The notes beneath the pieces are model-generated. The model was not told the origin of the DNA, made no database searches, and worked only from the letters and a program-made list of their open reading frames with translations. Shown in pieces: positions 23,465 through 31,700 of a DNA stretch of 32,375 nt. This stretch comes from Nitrosotalea sp. (GTDB lineage: Archaea > Thermoproteota > Nitrososphaeria > Nitrososphaerales > Nitrosopumilaceae). A program made the position numbers and the translations under genes. The first letter of the stretch is position 1. Every line of letters starts with the position of its first letter. The DNA lies in NCBI GenBank assembly GCA_029850515.1, contig JARCRW010000037.1:1-32375 (forward strand), given 5' to 3'.

Positions 23465-24883
23465 CTAGGATGTTGGTATGGCACATCTATTTGGACCAAT
23501 CTCCAAATTTGCAACTTCCAAGACAGGTACTGGTTGAGACGACCTGTTTATCTGGATTATTTTTTCATAATTCATCGGTTTTGGAAGTGTCGTACTGGCA
23601 ACTTTTTCTATGAAACTATCGTGCAAGAGTTCCAATATTGGCAGATTCTTTGCTTCTCTGATAGTGGTATAATGGATGCCGTTTTTAGAACCAGACTGCT
23701 CTCCGTGATGAGCTGGAAGAACAATCACCTCGTTTGGCAAGGTAAGAATCTTTTTGTGCAGTGTATCATACAAGTCATTTGCAAACTCGTTTGCATTATT
23801 TCTCAAATCAGGTCTTCCTATTCCTTCTACAAAAAGAATATCTCCACTAAAGACATATTTTTCATTCAAGACATAGGACAAGCTTCCTGCCGTGTGTCCT
23901 GGAGTATGAATTGCTCTGATCTTCGAATCTCCGACAATTATAATATCACCATCTCCAACTCTGTTACTTTCAAAATCATATTGTTCGTACTTGCTCATGT
24001 ATAGTTCAGAGTTTGTAATTTTTACAAGTTCTCGCGCTGCAGAAACATGATCTGCATGTTGATGAGTGTCGATGACTTTTACTATTTGCAACCCCTCATT
24101 TCTTGCAAACTCTACATACTTCTCTGCAGGATAGACTGGATCAATTACTATGGCTTGCCCTTTTGAGCCCACTATGTATGACAGACACCCTTTTCCAATT
24201 TTTTCTACCTGTACCACAATGGATTTTTCTCTTGATACGACTTGAGAATTTAGAACTTGTCCCCAACCTGCAAGACCTCCTGTGAGCGATAATGCATCTA
24301 TTCCATTTCTTGCCAATGCAAACGCAGCTACCATTGATCTGTTTCCGTGGGGACAGATTGTGACTATCTGCTTGTTTTTTGGTATCCTGTCAACAGATTC
24401 CTTCTTAAATAATTCTGAAAGCGGGATGTTTATGCTACCTGGAATTTTAAAGTCTGAAAACTCTTCAGCTTGTCTTACGTCTACAAGTACGATATCTTCT
24501 TTTTTCTTAATCTTGGACCATAATTCCTCGGGAGAAATTGTGGAATGGGTTTCTTTTTTGACAAGACCTCTGTTCCAACCTTTGATTCCGTCCTTGAGAA
24601 AGTGAGAGTCCAATCCATGTGATGCCATCATACTAGCTGTCTCTGCAGATATGATTCCATCTTCATCAATTAGTACAATTTTTACACCTTTTGGAATTCT
24701 TGGCATTATGGTCTCTTTTGCGCGCGAGTCACAGACTGCATGAACAGAGCCTTCTATGTGCTCATGAATATAATGCTCCCTTAGTCGTAGATCAAACACT
24801 AGAAGTGGCTTTTCACTTTTTAGATCTGCATACAATTCTTCTGCAGTGACTGCTAGTTTGTTAGATTCTTGATTGGTGTTCAT
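23465..24883 (-). CDS. Rhodanese-rhodanese-metallo-beta-lactamase fusion (persulfide dioxygenase-like)
   Basis: The track start at 24997 would run into the divergent gene; ATG 24883 (MNTNQESNKLAVTAEEL) fits the first domain and has a TATA box 21-30 bp upstream, giving 472 aa. Domain 1 (about 12-108) is a rhodanese fold whose active loop is LIDEDG, without the catalytic Cys. Domain 2 (about 115-210) is an active rhodanese with ICPHGNRS (Cys177). Domain 3 (about 225-400) is a metallo-beta-lactamase fold with THQHADH (274-279), HTPGHT (His330), SGDILF (Asp348), GRPDL and PAHHG (His392), as in ETHE1-type persulfide dioxygenases. It probably oxidises glutathione-like or protein persulfide to sulfite. 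The rhodanese-first order differs from the usual PDO-rhodanese order. The last 70 residues are unassigned. Confidence 0.86.
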   Translation of the reverse strand: MNTNQESNKLAVTAEELYADLKSEKPLLVFDLRLREHYIHEHIEGSVHAVCDSRAKETIMPRIPKGVKIVLIDEDGIISAETASMMASHGLDSHFLKDGIKGWNRGLVKKETHSTISPEELWSKIKKKEDIVLVDVRQAEEFSDFKIPGSINIPLSELFKKESVDRIPKNKQIVTICPHGNRSMVAAFALARNGIDALSLTGGLAGWGQVLNSQVVSREKSIVVQVEKIGKGCLSYIVGSKGQAIVIDPVYPAEKYVEFARNEGLQIVKVIDTHQHADHVSAARELVKITNSELYMSKYEQYDFESNRVGDGDIIIVGDSKIRAIHTPGHTAGSLSYVLNEKYVFSGDILFVEGIGRPDLRNNANEFANDLYDTLHKKILTLPNEVIVLPAHHGEQSGSKNGIHYTTIREAKNLPILELLHDSFIEKVASTTLPKPMNYEKIIQINRSSQPVPVLEVANLEIGPNRCAIPTS

Positions 24884-24903
24884 GAGTGTACATAGTACAA
24901 GAA

Positions 24904-24913
24904 AGTATTTAGC
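24904..24913 (-). promoter_or_regulatory. TATA box for the rhodanese/MBL gene
   Basis: Minus strand GCTAAATACT lies 21-30 bp before ATG 24883, supporting the shortened start. Confidence 0.5.
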
Positions 24914-24953
24914 GAATATGTCTTCAATGTAATCAACTGTGTTCGGATGATAC

Positions 24954-25481
24954 ATGAGTAGCAAAAAAACAAGTACATTCACATTTAGAATAGACAAGGA
25001 GTATGAGAGAGTCTTGCGTGAGGAAGCTCACTCTAAAAAAATCACTGTAAATACTCTTGCAAACCAGATTTTTGGTGACTATGTGGAATGGCAACGATAT
25101 ATGGAAAAGTTTGGAACCATAGTTCTAAGCAGAGAAGCATTCAAAATTGTACTTGACTCGCTTGATGAAAAAAGCCTTCTAAACTTGGCAGTGGATATTG
25201 GAGAAAAAGCACCAAAGGAGTTTATCTTGTTTAAATGGAAAGAAATTGCCATTGACAATGTAATCAAGTTCGTCAAAATGTACTTTGATCACTGTGGATA
25301 TGGAACACATGACCATACAAAAACTGGAGGTACGATTACTTTTAGCATACATCATGATTTAGGCAAAAAGGGTTCACTATTTCTCAAGACATTCTTGGAG
25401 ACATTGATAAAATCAACACTTGGAAAATCCTGCAATTCGACCGTAACTACAAATTCGTTAGTGCTTAGTTTTCAAGACTAG
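24954..25481 (+). CDS. Ribbon-helix-helix-like DNA-binding protein
   Basis: A 175-aa soluble protein. Residues 5-48 (STFTFRIDKEYERVLREEAH, then KKITVNTLANQIFGDYVEW) have the beta-strand, helix, turn, helix pattern of RHH repressors, with FTFRI as the DNA-contact strand. The remaining domain (50-175) is helical then beta, with HDHTKTGGTITFSIHHDLG and a final TTNSLVLSF strand; I do not recognise it with confidence. It is divergent from the sulfur module across about 70 bp, so autoregulation or control of that module is plausible, perhaps with the His-rich segment sensing a metal or ligand. Confidence 0.55.
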   Translation: MSSKKTSTFTFRIDKEYERVLREEAHSKKITVNTLANQIFGDYVEWQRYMEKFGTIVLSREAFKIVLDSLDEKSLLNLAVDIGEKAPKEFILFKWKEIAIDNVIKFVKMYFDHCGYGTHDHTKTGGTITFSIHHDLGKKGSLFLKTFLETLIKSTLGKSCNSTVTTNSLVLSFQD

Positions 25482-25547
25482 AATACGATTACAGTTGATT
25501 ACATTGGAGACTTGTCTATCTATATCTCATGGATTGGTAAATTGATC

Positions 25548-25892
25548 ATGCAAGTATTTCCTGGAAAAACCGCTGTGCTTGAGGATTATGAAAGATGCGA
25601 GATCTTTAGACTCCTTGTTGGAAGACATGTATGAAAAATACTGGAGACAATCACAGATGTGCCTAGGTCTGCACTTGAAATAAGCAAGATCTGCAATATC
25701 GGATCATCTAACGTATACCGCACTTTGAATAAACTTTCACGATACAAACTTGTCAAGATTACAGGCTCCATTGGCATGGATGGTAAAAAAATGCATCTTT
25801 ACCAAAGCAAGATAAAATCAATCACAATGACTCTCAACTCCGATTGTTGCCCTGTTGTAACAATATTCGGGTCTTCAAGTGAACCTACTTGA
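25548..25892 (+). pseudogene. wHTH (TrmB/MarR-like) regulator interrupted by an in-frame TGA
   Basis: ATG 25548 opens MQVFPGKTAVLEDYERCEIF and RLLVGRHV, then a TGA at 25632, after which the same frame continues KILETITDVPRSALEISK, then SSNVYRTLNKLSRYKLVKI (recognition helix and wing). The stop falls inside the first helix of the winged helix, so both sides clearly belong to one 114-aa protein. The track lists only the part after GTG 25659 (77 aa), which lacks helix 1 and part of the fold. The C-terminal NSDCCPVVTIF has a CC pair. Either the gene is freshly inactivated, the stop is read through, or the base call is wrong. Confidence 0.65.
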
Positions 25893-25913
25893 CTTCTTTT
25901 AAAACAAAATGAA

Positions 25914-25934
25914 AAGGATCAGTTATTGATCCTT
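25914..25934 (-). terminator. Hairpin at the end of the DUF1059 gene
   Basis: AAGGATCA-GTTAT-TGATCCTT is a perfect 8-bp stem with a 5-nt loop that includes the DUF1059 stop codon. On the minus strand it is followed by TTTTCATTTTGTTTT, a T-rich run suited to archaeal termination. Confidence 0.45.
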
Positions 25935-26093
25935 GATTTTTGATTTTACTTTTGCCGCAAGATCTGATGTGATCTCCTTGATGCCATGATTGGGCGCATG
26001 ACCTGCAATTTTCTGCATCAACTCCTTTTCAGAACTTGCCGAAGCTGTCCAACCGCAGGAAAATCCCATGTCTGCACATTTGAAAGACTTCAT
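25923..26093 (-). CDS. DUF1059 small metal-binding-like protein (not in ORF track)
   Basis: A 56-aa protein, ATG 26093 to TAA 25923, reading MKSFKCADMGFSCGWTASAS, then EKELMQKIAGHAPNHGIKEI. This fits DUF1059: a Cys in the first strand (Cys6), a second Cys (Cys13) in the D-x-G-x-x-C-G motif, a helix with E-x-E/K-L-x-x-K-I, and H-x4-H before the end. The two Cys and two His are thought to form a metal site. It is soluble with unknown role; members are common in thaumarchaea. Clear family fit despite the size. Confidence 0.82.
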   Translation of the reverse strand: MKSFKCADMGFSCGWTASASSEKELMQKIAGHAPNHGIKEITSDLAAKVKSKIKDQ

Positions 26094-26183
26094 GATATAT
26101 CCATGTGATGATGCTATTTTTATTAAAAAAGTATTCTATATATCCAAGACCATGAATTGTTACTAGTTATGTGGATAAATCAA

Positions 26184-26537
26184 TTATTCACTCATGGCTG
26201 GATCAGCTTTTCCAGAAATTTTTATAATGTCTTTGTCCAACGAAATCTCTCTGACTTTATCTATCTTCATATTGCTCATTATGTGAAGTGAATTTTGCTT
26301 ATCCGCATGTTCAACTTCCAAAGAATATTTTTCTCGTAGACCGTTGATTTTCTTATCGAGATCAACACCTGACTTGTACTCTATTATTGCATTAACATGA
26401 GGCTCGGATACCATTTCGTCAGCAATCTTTCTTTCCATGTACATTATGCGATGGGCAAGATTGGGGTCAACGTTAGGCATGGCCTGTTTTAGATTTGAAA
26501 GATATTGGTTGTATATTGATTCTACATCTTGTGACAT
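26184..26537 (-). CDS. Conserved-looking protein of unknown function
   Basis: A 117-aa soluble protein with a helical first half (MSQDVESIYNQYLSNLKQAM, then HRIMYMERKIADEM) and a beta-rich second half (YSLEVEHADKQNSLHIMSNM; DIIKISGKADPAMSE). There are no Cys residues, signal peptide or membrane helix. I do not recognise a family. Its own TATA box at 26558-26570 makes it a genuine transcription unit. It lies just upstream of the DUF1059 gene on the same strand, with a separate promoter for the latter. Confidence 0.65.
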   Translation of the reverse strand: MSQDVESIYNQYLSNLKQAMPNVDPNLAHRIMYMERKIADEMVSEPHVNAIIEYKSGVDLDKKINGLREKYSLEVEHADKQNSLHIMSNMKIDKVREISLDKDIIKISGKADPAMSE

Positions 26538-26557
26538 GGTTACACCTACGCCAAAAT

Positions 26558-26570
26558 GTTATTTAAAAAA
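26558..26570 (-). promoter_or_regulatory. TATA box for the 26184-26537 gene
   Basis: Minus strand TTTTTTAAATAAC lies 21-33 bp before ATG 26537. Confidence 0.55.
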
Positions 26571-26717
26571 TATCAAGAATATCACCAATGATAATCAAAG
26601 AAAAATATCAAACTTGGGAATTTGCCTATTTTTTATTTTGCCTATAAATGATAATGCAGAATTTCAAATCTGATATTGTTCAAGGCTATTATAATGTGTG
26701 ATATTGCTAGTATAACT

Positions 26718-27125
26718 ATGACTAGTGCGGAAAAGATCTCAAGTTTTAGCTATACCGTGAAGACTCTGAAGACGATAAATCAGGCAGTTGATGATGTGAC
26801 AACAAGTCTAAAGGATGTAGGCTTTGGCATTTTAGGCACTCTGGATTTTAAGGAAATTTTACAAAAGAAGGGATTGGATTTCAAGGATGAATATAGACTC
26901 TTAGAAGTATGCAACCCTGGAGCTGCAAAACAGGTATTGGAATCAAATCCAGAGGTTGGGTTGTTGTTACCCTGTACTATTGCAGTGTATCAGAAAAACA
27001 ATGAGAACTTTATCAGCTTGGCAAAACCTACATCCCTTCTAGCTAATATCCATGATGATAAATTAGAAAAATTCGGAGAGGAAATTGAACAAAAACTTGT
27101 ACAGGCTATCGAGAAAGTGAAATGA
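26718..27125 (+). CDS. DUF302 domain protein
   Basis: I take ATG 26718 (MTSAEKISSFSYTVKTLKTI, 135 aa) as the start; the track start TTG 26676 adds 14 residues that do not match the domain, and ATG 26694 is also possible. The domain shows GFGILGTLDFKEILQKKG, LLEVCNPGAAKQVLESNPEV and LLPCTIAVYQ, that is the conserved 'CNP..A...l...p..g.llPC...v' of DUF302. The two Cys of CNP and PC are typical. The role is unknown; members often sit near redox and stress genes. It is first in a tight operon with a small ORF, UspA and nitroreductase, the next start overlapping its stop by ATGA. Confidence 0.85.
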   Translation: MTSAEKISSFSYTVKTLKTINQAVDDVTTSLKDVGFGILGTLDFKEILQKKGLDFKDEYRLLEVCNPGAAKQVLESNPEVGLLLPCTIAVYQKNNENFISLAKPTSLLANIHDDKLEKFGEEIEQKLVQAIEKVK

Positions 27126-27316
27126 TGAATCCTCTTGTTTCTAAAAATCTTGGAATGACTCGTAAATGTCTACCTGAAATACTTTCTAGCGTAAAACCAT
27201 TGCTTGTCCATTATGTGAAAACAAAAGAGCAATTTGAATCTGACCAAGTTAAAGGCTTACTCCATTATCGACAAACTTTTTGTAAAGGACATAATTCACA
27301 CACTATCAAGATATGA
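27122..27316 (+). CDS. Small ORF coupled between DUF302 and UspA genes
   Basis: A 64-codon ORF whose ATG overlaps the DUF302 stop (ATGA, 27122-27125) and whose stop overlaps the UspA start (ATGA, 27313-27316). This double overlap is the main support. The product (MMNPLVSKNLGMTRKCLPEI and on) is basic, without a recognised motif, and its last 25 residues are less protein-like. A wrong call is possible; otherwise it is a short unknown protein made with the operon. Confidence 0.38.
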   Translation: MMNPLVSKNLGMTRKCLPEILSSVKPLLVHYVKTKEQFESDQVKGLLHYRQTFCKGHNSHTIKI

Positions 27317-27744
27317 GAAAAAAAATCACTCGAATACTTGTACCATTGGATGGTTCCAAAAATTCCCTGAAAGGATTGGATTTTGCAATTTATCTCGCAA
27401 GACAATGCGGCGCAACCATAACCGGATTATACGTATTATCGTTTTACATAGCAGATAGCGGTCCAAGAATATTCGGGCCGTATAAAAAAGATCTTCTCCA
27501 AAATGCAAAGAATTTCATCTACGATGCAAAAGTTCGTTCAGCAAAAGAGGGCGTGGACTTGAAAGAAAAGATAATCGAGGGCGATGTAGTTTTCCAAGAC
27601 ATTGTAAAATATGCAAATAGCGGGAAATTTGACATCATGGTCATGTCGTCAAGAGGATTTGGACCTGTAAAAGGATGGTTTCTGGGAAGTGTTACTTATT
27701 CGGCATTACATAAATCAAAGATACCAATACTAGTGGTCAAATAA
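27313..27744 (+). CDS. Universal stress protein (UspA family)
   Basis: A 143-aa Usp with the same opening as the 18148 gene (ITRILVPLDGSKNSLKGLDF) and a complete nucleotide loop SSRGFGPVKGWFLGSVTYSA followed by ILVVK. It is the middle gene of the DUF302 to nitroreductase operon, ending directly against the nitroreductase ATG (stop TAA 27742-27744, ATG 27745). It probably binds ATP and acts with its neighbours in redox or stress response. Paralogy to 18148 is clear by eye in the N-terminal motif, the KIPILVVK end and length. Confidence 0.93.
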   Translation: MRKKITRILVPLDGSKNSLKGLDFAIYLARQCGATITGLYVLSFYIADSGPRIFGPYKKDLLQNAKNFIYDAKVRSAKEGVDLKEKIIEGDVVFQDIVKYANSGKFDIMVMSSRGFGPVKGWFLGSVTYSALHKSKIPILVVK

Positions 27745-28269
27745 ATGGATGAAAAATCATTCTTGGAGTTTCTAAGAAAGAGACGATCAATCAGGTTGTT
27801 TAAAGAAAACACAATTGATGAATCACAGATAAATGAGATACTTGAGGCAATCAATTTGGCACCATCATCGGGTGGTCTGCAAACCTTCGAAATTTACCAG
27901 ATAGAAAATAAAGAAACGAAAGAAAAACTAGTTTCGGCAGCAAAAGACCAAACCTTTGTAGCACAAGCTCCTTTACTACTGGTCTTCTGTGCAAACCCAT
28001 CTCGTTCTGTTGAACGATTTGGAGATAGATCGCAGTTGTTTTCTGTTCAAGATGCCACCATCGCAGCTGCTTATGCTCAGCTAACATTGCATGCAATGGG
28101 ATTGTCCACAGTATGGATAGGAGCGTTTGATGAAAAACAAGTCTCAGAGATACTGGATATCCCAAAAGGGCAAAGACCAGTTGCAATACTTCCTATAGGT
28201 TATGAAAATGAGAAACCAAAGGAAAAGACAACTAGAGGTGCAAAAGATCTACTACATATAATAAACTAG
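27745..28269 (+). CDS. Nitroreductase family (FMN-dependent) oxidoreductase
   Basis: A 174-aa protein of nitroreductase fold. FLRKRRSIRLFKENTIDESQ has the Arg-Arg-Ser phosphate-binding start of FMN binding, LEAINLAPSSGGLQTFEIYQ is the helix and loop over the flavin, and AQLTLHAMGLSTVWIGAF with LPIGYENEKPKEKTTRG is the C-terminal part of the cofactor site. It reduces quinones, nitro groups or similar with NAD(P)H as a homodimer; the substrate is not readable. It abuts the UspA gene with no gap, so co-translation is likely. Two decayed copies of this gene lie at 5083 and 11100. Confidence 0.92.
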   Translation: MDEKSFLEFLRKRRSIRLFKENTIDESQINEILEAINLAPSSGGLQTFEIYQIENKETKEKLVSAAKDQTFVAQAPLLLVFCANPSRSVERFGDRSQLFSVQDATIAAAYAQLTLHAMGLSTVWIGAFDEKQVSEILDIPKGQRPVAILPIGYENEKPKEKTTRGAKDLLHIIN

Positions 28270-28340
28270 GAAATTACCAACTGATGATTATATTCTCTCA
28301 ACATCTGCGGTAAAATTAGTCCGTACTCCAACTGCCAATA

Positions 28341-28351
28341 TCTATTTATTG
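28341..28351 (+). promoter_or_regulatory. TATA box for the membrane zinc-ribbon gene
   Basis: TCTATTTATTG lies 24-34 bp before ATG 28375. Confidence 0.45.
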
Positions 28352-28374
28352 AAACATTCTTGTCCTAGATTAAA

Positions 28375-28614
28375 ATGAAATTTGAAAAACGTGAACTTCT
28401 CTTGATTGTGGGAGTTTTGCTTGTGATGATTGGAATGATGTCAGTTCTTGCACCTGCATATGCTCTTGTAATTGCAGTCTTGATATATTTTGGAATCAGG
28501 GTGTTTGTTGGAAGGCGAAAAAGACAGATTCAAAGAGAAATCGGTCAGGGCATCTGCGCAACATGTGGGGCAAAAATAATGGATAGCAAGTGCCCCCAAT
28601 GTGATTCTGCATAG
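28375..28614 (+). CDS. Small membrane protein with cytosolic zinc ribbon
   Basis: A 79-aa protein. Two adjacent hydrophobic stretches (about 8-25 and 27-45) form a membrane hairpin, followed by a basic linker GRRKRQIQRE and a zinc ribbon CATC (Cys61, Cys64) and CPQC (Cys73, Cys76), a CxxC-x8-CxxC site. The positive linker places the zinc ribbon in the cytosol. It stands as its own unit with a TATA box upstream and a short hairpin (AATACT-TGCAGG-AGTATT, 28659-28676) downstream. Function unknown. Confidence 0.72.
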   Translation: MKFEKRELLLIVGVLLVMIGMMSVLAPAYALVIAVLIYFGIRVFVGRRKRQIQREIGQGICATCGAKIMDSKCPQCDSA

Positions 28615-28658
28615 AAAACCATTGTCTGATTTTGGTATAAATTCTGAGTATGCCTTAT

Positions 28659-28676
28659 AATACTTGCAGGAGTATT
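28659..28676 (+). terminator. Short hairpin with following T-rich run
   Basis: AATACT-TGCAGG-AGTATT gives a 6-bp stem and is followed by TTGTTTATG, 45 bp after the zinc-ribbon stop. It is a weak terminator candidate. Confidence 0.3.
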
Positions 28677-28777
28677 TTGTTTATGCGAATTCATGCATAT
28701 TGTGCATTAACCACTTGCTCAACTTTTCCACAATTAACACCTAAAATTCTAAAAGTGGGCTTGAAATGGTATAACAG

Positions 28778-31700
28778 ATGAAATACTCTAGCTCAGGCCT
28801 TATTGCAGGAATTGTTCTCTTGCTTGTAATTGGGCAAAGTTATACCGTAAATGCGCAAACCCCTACAATTGCAAACCATGTTGTGATAAACGAAGCAGAG
28901 ATAAATCCTGCCATTGATGATACCACATCGCCTGCACAATGGGTTGAACTGTACAATCCGACTAGTTCTCCTGTCAATATAGGGGGGTGGACTATTGGGG
29001 CAACAACTGGATTAAGACAGGCATATACAATATCTGCAGGTACCACAATCCAGAGCCAGCAGTTTATTGTTTATCACTATGTGCCAATTTGGTTTCCACA
29101 TGCTGGTGCTGTAATACAGCTAACTGATCCAACTGGTACAGTAATTGATCAGACCCCTCCACTCTCAGACACCCAAGGTGATGGCAACACATGGCAGAGA
29201 ATGTATGACGGTCTTAGTACGGGTTCTGCAAGTGACTGGGTGTACAAAATTGGCACTCCTGGATTTTCAAATGGAAAACCACCTATAACCAGTACAACAA
29301 CCCAGCTAACAATGTCTGTGTCAACTGACAAGCAGAGCTATGTCTTTGGGGACTTTGTAAACATTAGTGGTAAGGTATCTCAACTTGTCATGAATTCTGC
29401 GGTATCTTCAATTCCTCAGACTGTTAACATGGTTTTGTCCGGTCCGCAAGGGTTCCAGCAAACATTTTCACTATATCCTGGAAATGATCTCAAGTTTTCT
29501 CAATCTGTGAAAACTGATCAGGTGCTGGGATTTTCTGAAGGAATGTATACTATTTCTGCATCATATGGAGGTATACAAACATCCACCACATTTTCATTAA
29601 ATTCAGTAGCATTTGTTCCGCCAACACAAGCCGCTCCGACAACACTTGTCATATCCACGGATCATTCCAATTATACAGTCTCACAGCCTGTTGTATTGCA
29701 AGGAACTGTCTCAAACGTAATTCCGCTTACTCCTGTCCAGTACAAGGTTTATGATCCAACAAATGTCTTGATATATCAAGGAAATTTGTTTCCTGATGCC
29801 CAAGGGAAAATAACTTCTGTAAATCCGTATCAGAGCAGCACTGGCAGCTCTGGATTGCTCATCAATGGAGTAAATCCAATTTATGGAATATATAGAGTGA
29901 GTGCAACTTATGGTGATGCATCTGCCACTACCACCTTCATACTTGTTCCTGCTCAAATACAAACTAGCCAGATAACGTTATCGACTGACAAGCCAGCATA
30001 TGCCCCCGGTGAAACTGTGACACTCAAAGGAAGCACACTGCTTCAAGGGTTGCAAAATGCTGGACTGGGCCCAACTCTGCAAATAATCCAGACAGGTGTA
30101 GGCTCTAGTTACCAAACCTCTACGAGTGTCACAAATACTGCAAATATCAAGACCCAGGTCAATCTCAAATCTGATAATACATTCTCATACCAGTTTGTCC
30201 TTTCTGGAACCTCAAGCAGCTTGGGAAATTATAGAGCGATTATCTCGATACCGCAAGGTAGTGCAGAATCTGACTTTGTTGTCATGCAAAACCCCTCTGC
30301 ATACAATGGTACAACATCATCGTCTCCATTTACCATTGTTACAGACAAGAGTTTGTATGCTATAGGAGACCCAATAACAATATCTGGCCAAATTCTACAT
30401 CCAATCCAAATCTCCACCCAAAATTCCGGAGTAGGTGTGAGCATTCAGGTATTGAACTCAACAGGTATGCCAGTAACATCTGCTGGTAGTTTACATGCTA
30501 ATATATCAACACTGACCAGTAACCAAACCGCACCTACTGCCACTGCTAACGCCTTGTCTTACTCTGTATTCCCTGATGCTAACGGTCGCTATCAGGTACA
30601 ACAAATTGTCCAGACTGGAGTATATCAGCCAGGAAATTACATGCTCAAGGCATCTTATCTAAATTTGGTTGCTTCAACAACATTTACAGTATATGACCCA
30701 CTTGCAACAGGCTCACAGGGTCCAATTGCTGTAAGTACTGACAAAAAGGTATATGGTGTTGGAGATACGGTACAATTAACTGGAAACATTTCAGCTCAAA
30801 CAAGTACTTCGTCTTTTACACTGACATTGATAAAACCTGATGGGGAACAAATAACCTCTCCATTAATTCTTAACAATGGTCACTTTTCATGGACTTGGAC
30901 AGTGGCAAGCACTGCAAACCAAGGAGCTCAAATTCTAACTGATAGGTCATCTTCTCCTGTATCAGATCCTACGATCAATGTCTACGGAATATATCACATA
31001 AAAATAAGTTCAGCTAATGTAAACTCTGACCTGTTTTTCCAAGTGTCTAAAAACCCTCAGCCCAACCAAGACATTGCTCCTCTTGTAGTGATGACTGACA
31101 AGACAAACTATACCTCAACAGATGTGGCAAAGATCTGGGGAGAGGTTGTCCCAATACAAAATGCTGCATCTCGGGACACCAACACTGCAGTTCAAATTCT
31201 GATTTACTCTAGCACTGGACAAGAGATTTACCGCGGTAATGCAAATGTCAACCAAGGCGGTCAATATTATGCTACGGTGCCATTCCATATCGGTATATGG
31301 AATGCTGGCGTCTACAAGCTTTATGTTCAATATCTTACAAATACAATAATATCGTCATTTAGTGTGTATGACCCGTTTGTAACAAGTTCCACAGGGTTGC
31401 AGGTCTTTATGACTACTGACTCTGACAAATATCTTCCAGGACAAACTGTACTTGTTACTGGAAGGACAAGCAGCATAGTTTCAGTCAATAACGTGAATCT
31501 TTCATTTGGCATTGCAAACGATACGACGATAAGCGAGGGCCAAGTCGTATCGATTACTGGAAACGTGGTACCAACCGTTACTGTACCGTTTGATCAATTT
31601 GGATCCTTTACCTATGATTACAAGATCCCAGGTAATGCACCACTTGGAAATTATACTATACTTGCACAGGTGCCATTTGGGACATACAATGCATACTTTA

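Noticed and set aside
24884-24997. Upstream extension of the rhodanese/MBL ORF to 24997
   Set aside because: It would overlap the start of the divergent gene at 24954, lacks domain similarity, and the ATG at 24883 has a well-placed TATA box.
27234-27458. 74-aa plus-strand ORF over the UspA start
   Set aside because: It is the out-of-frame shadow of the UspA gene, which has full family motifs.
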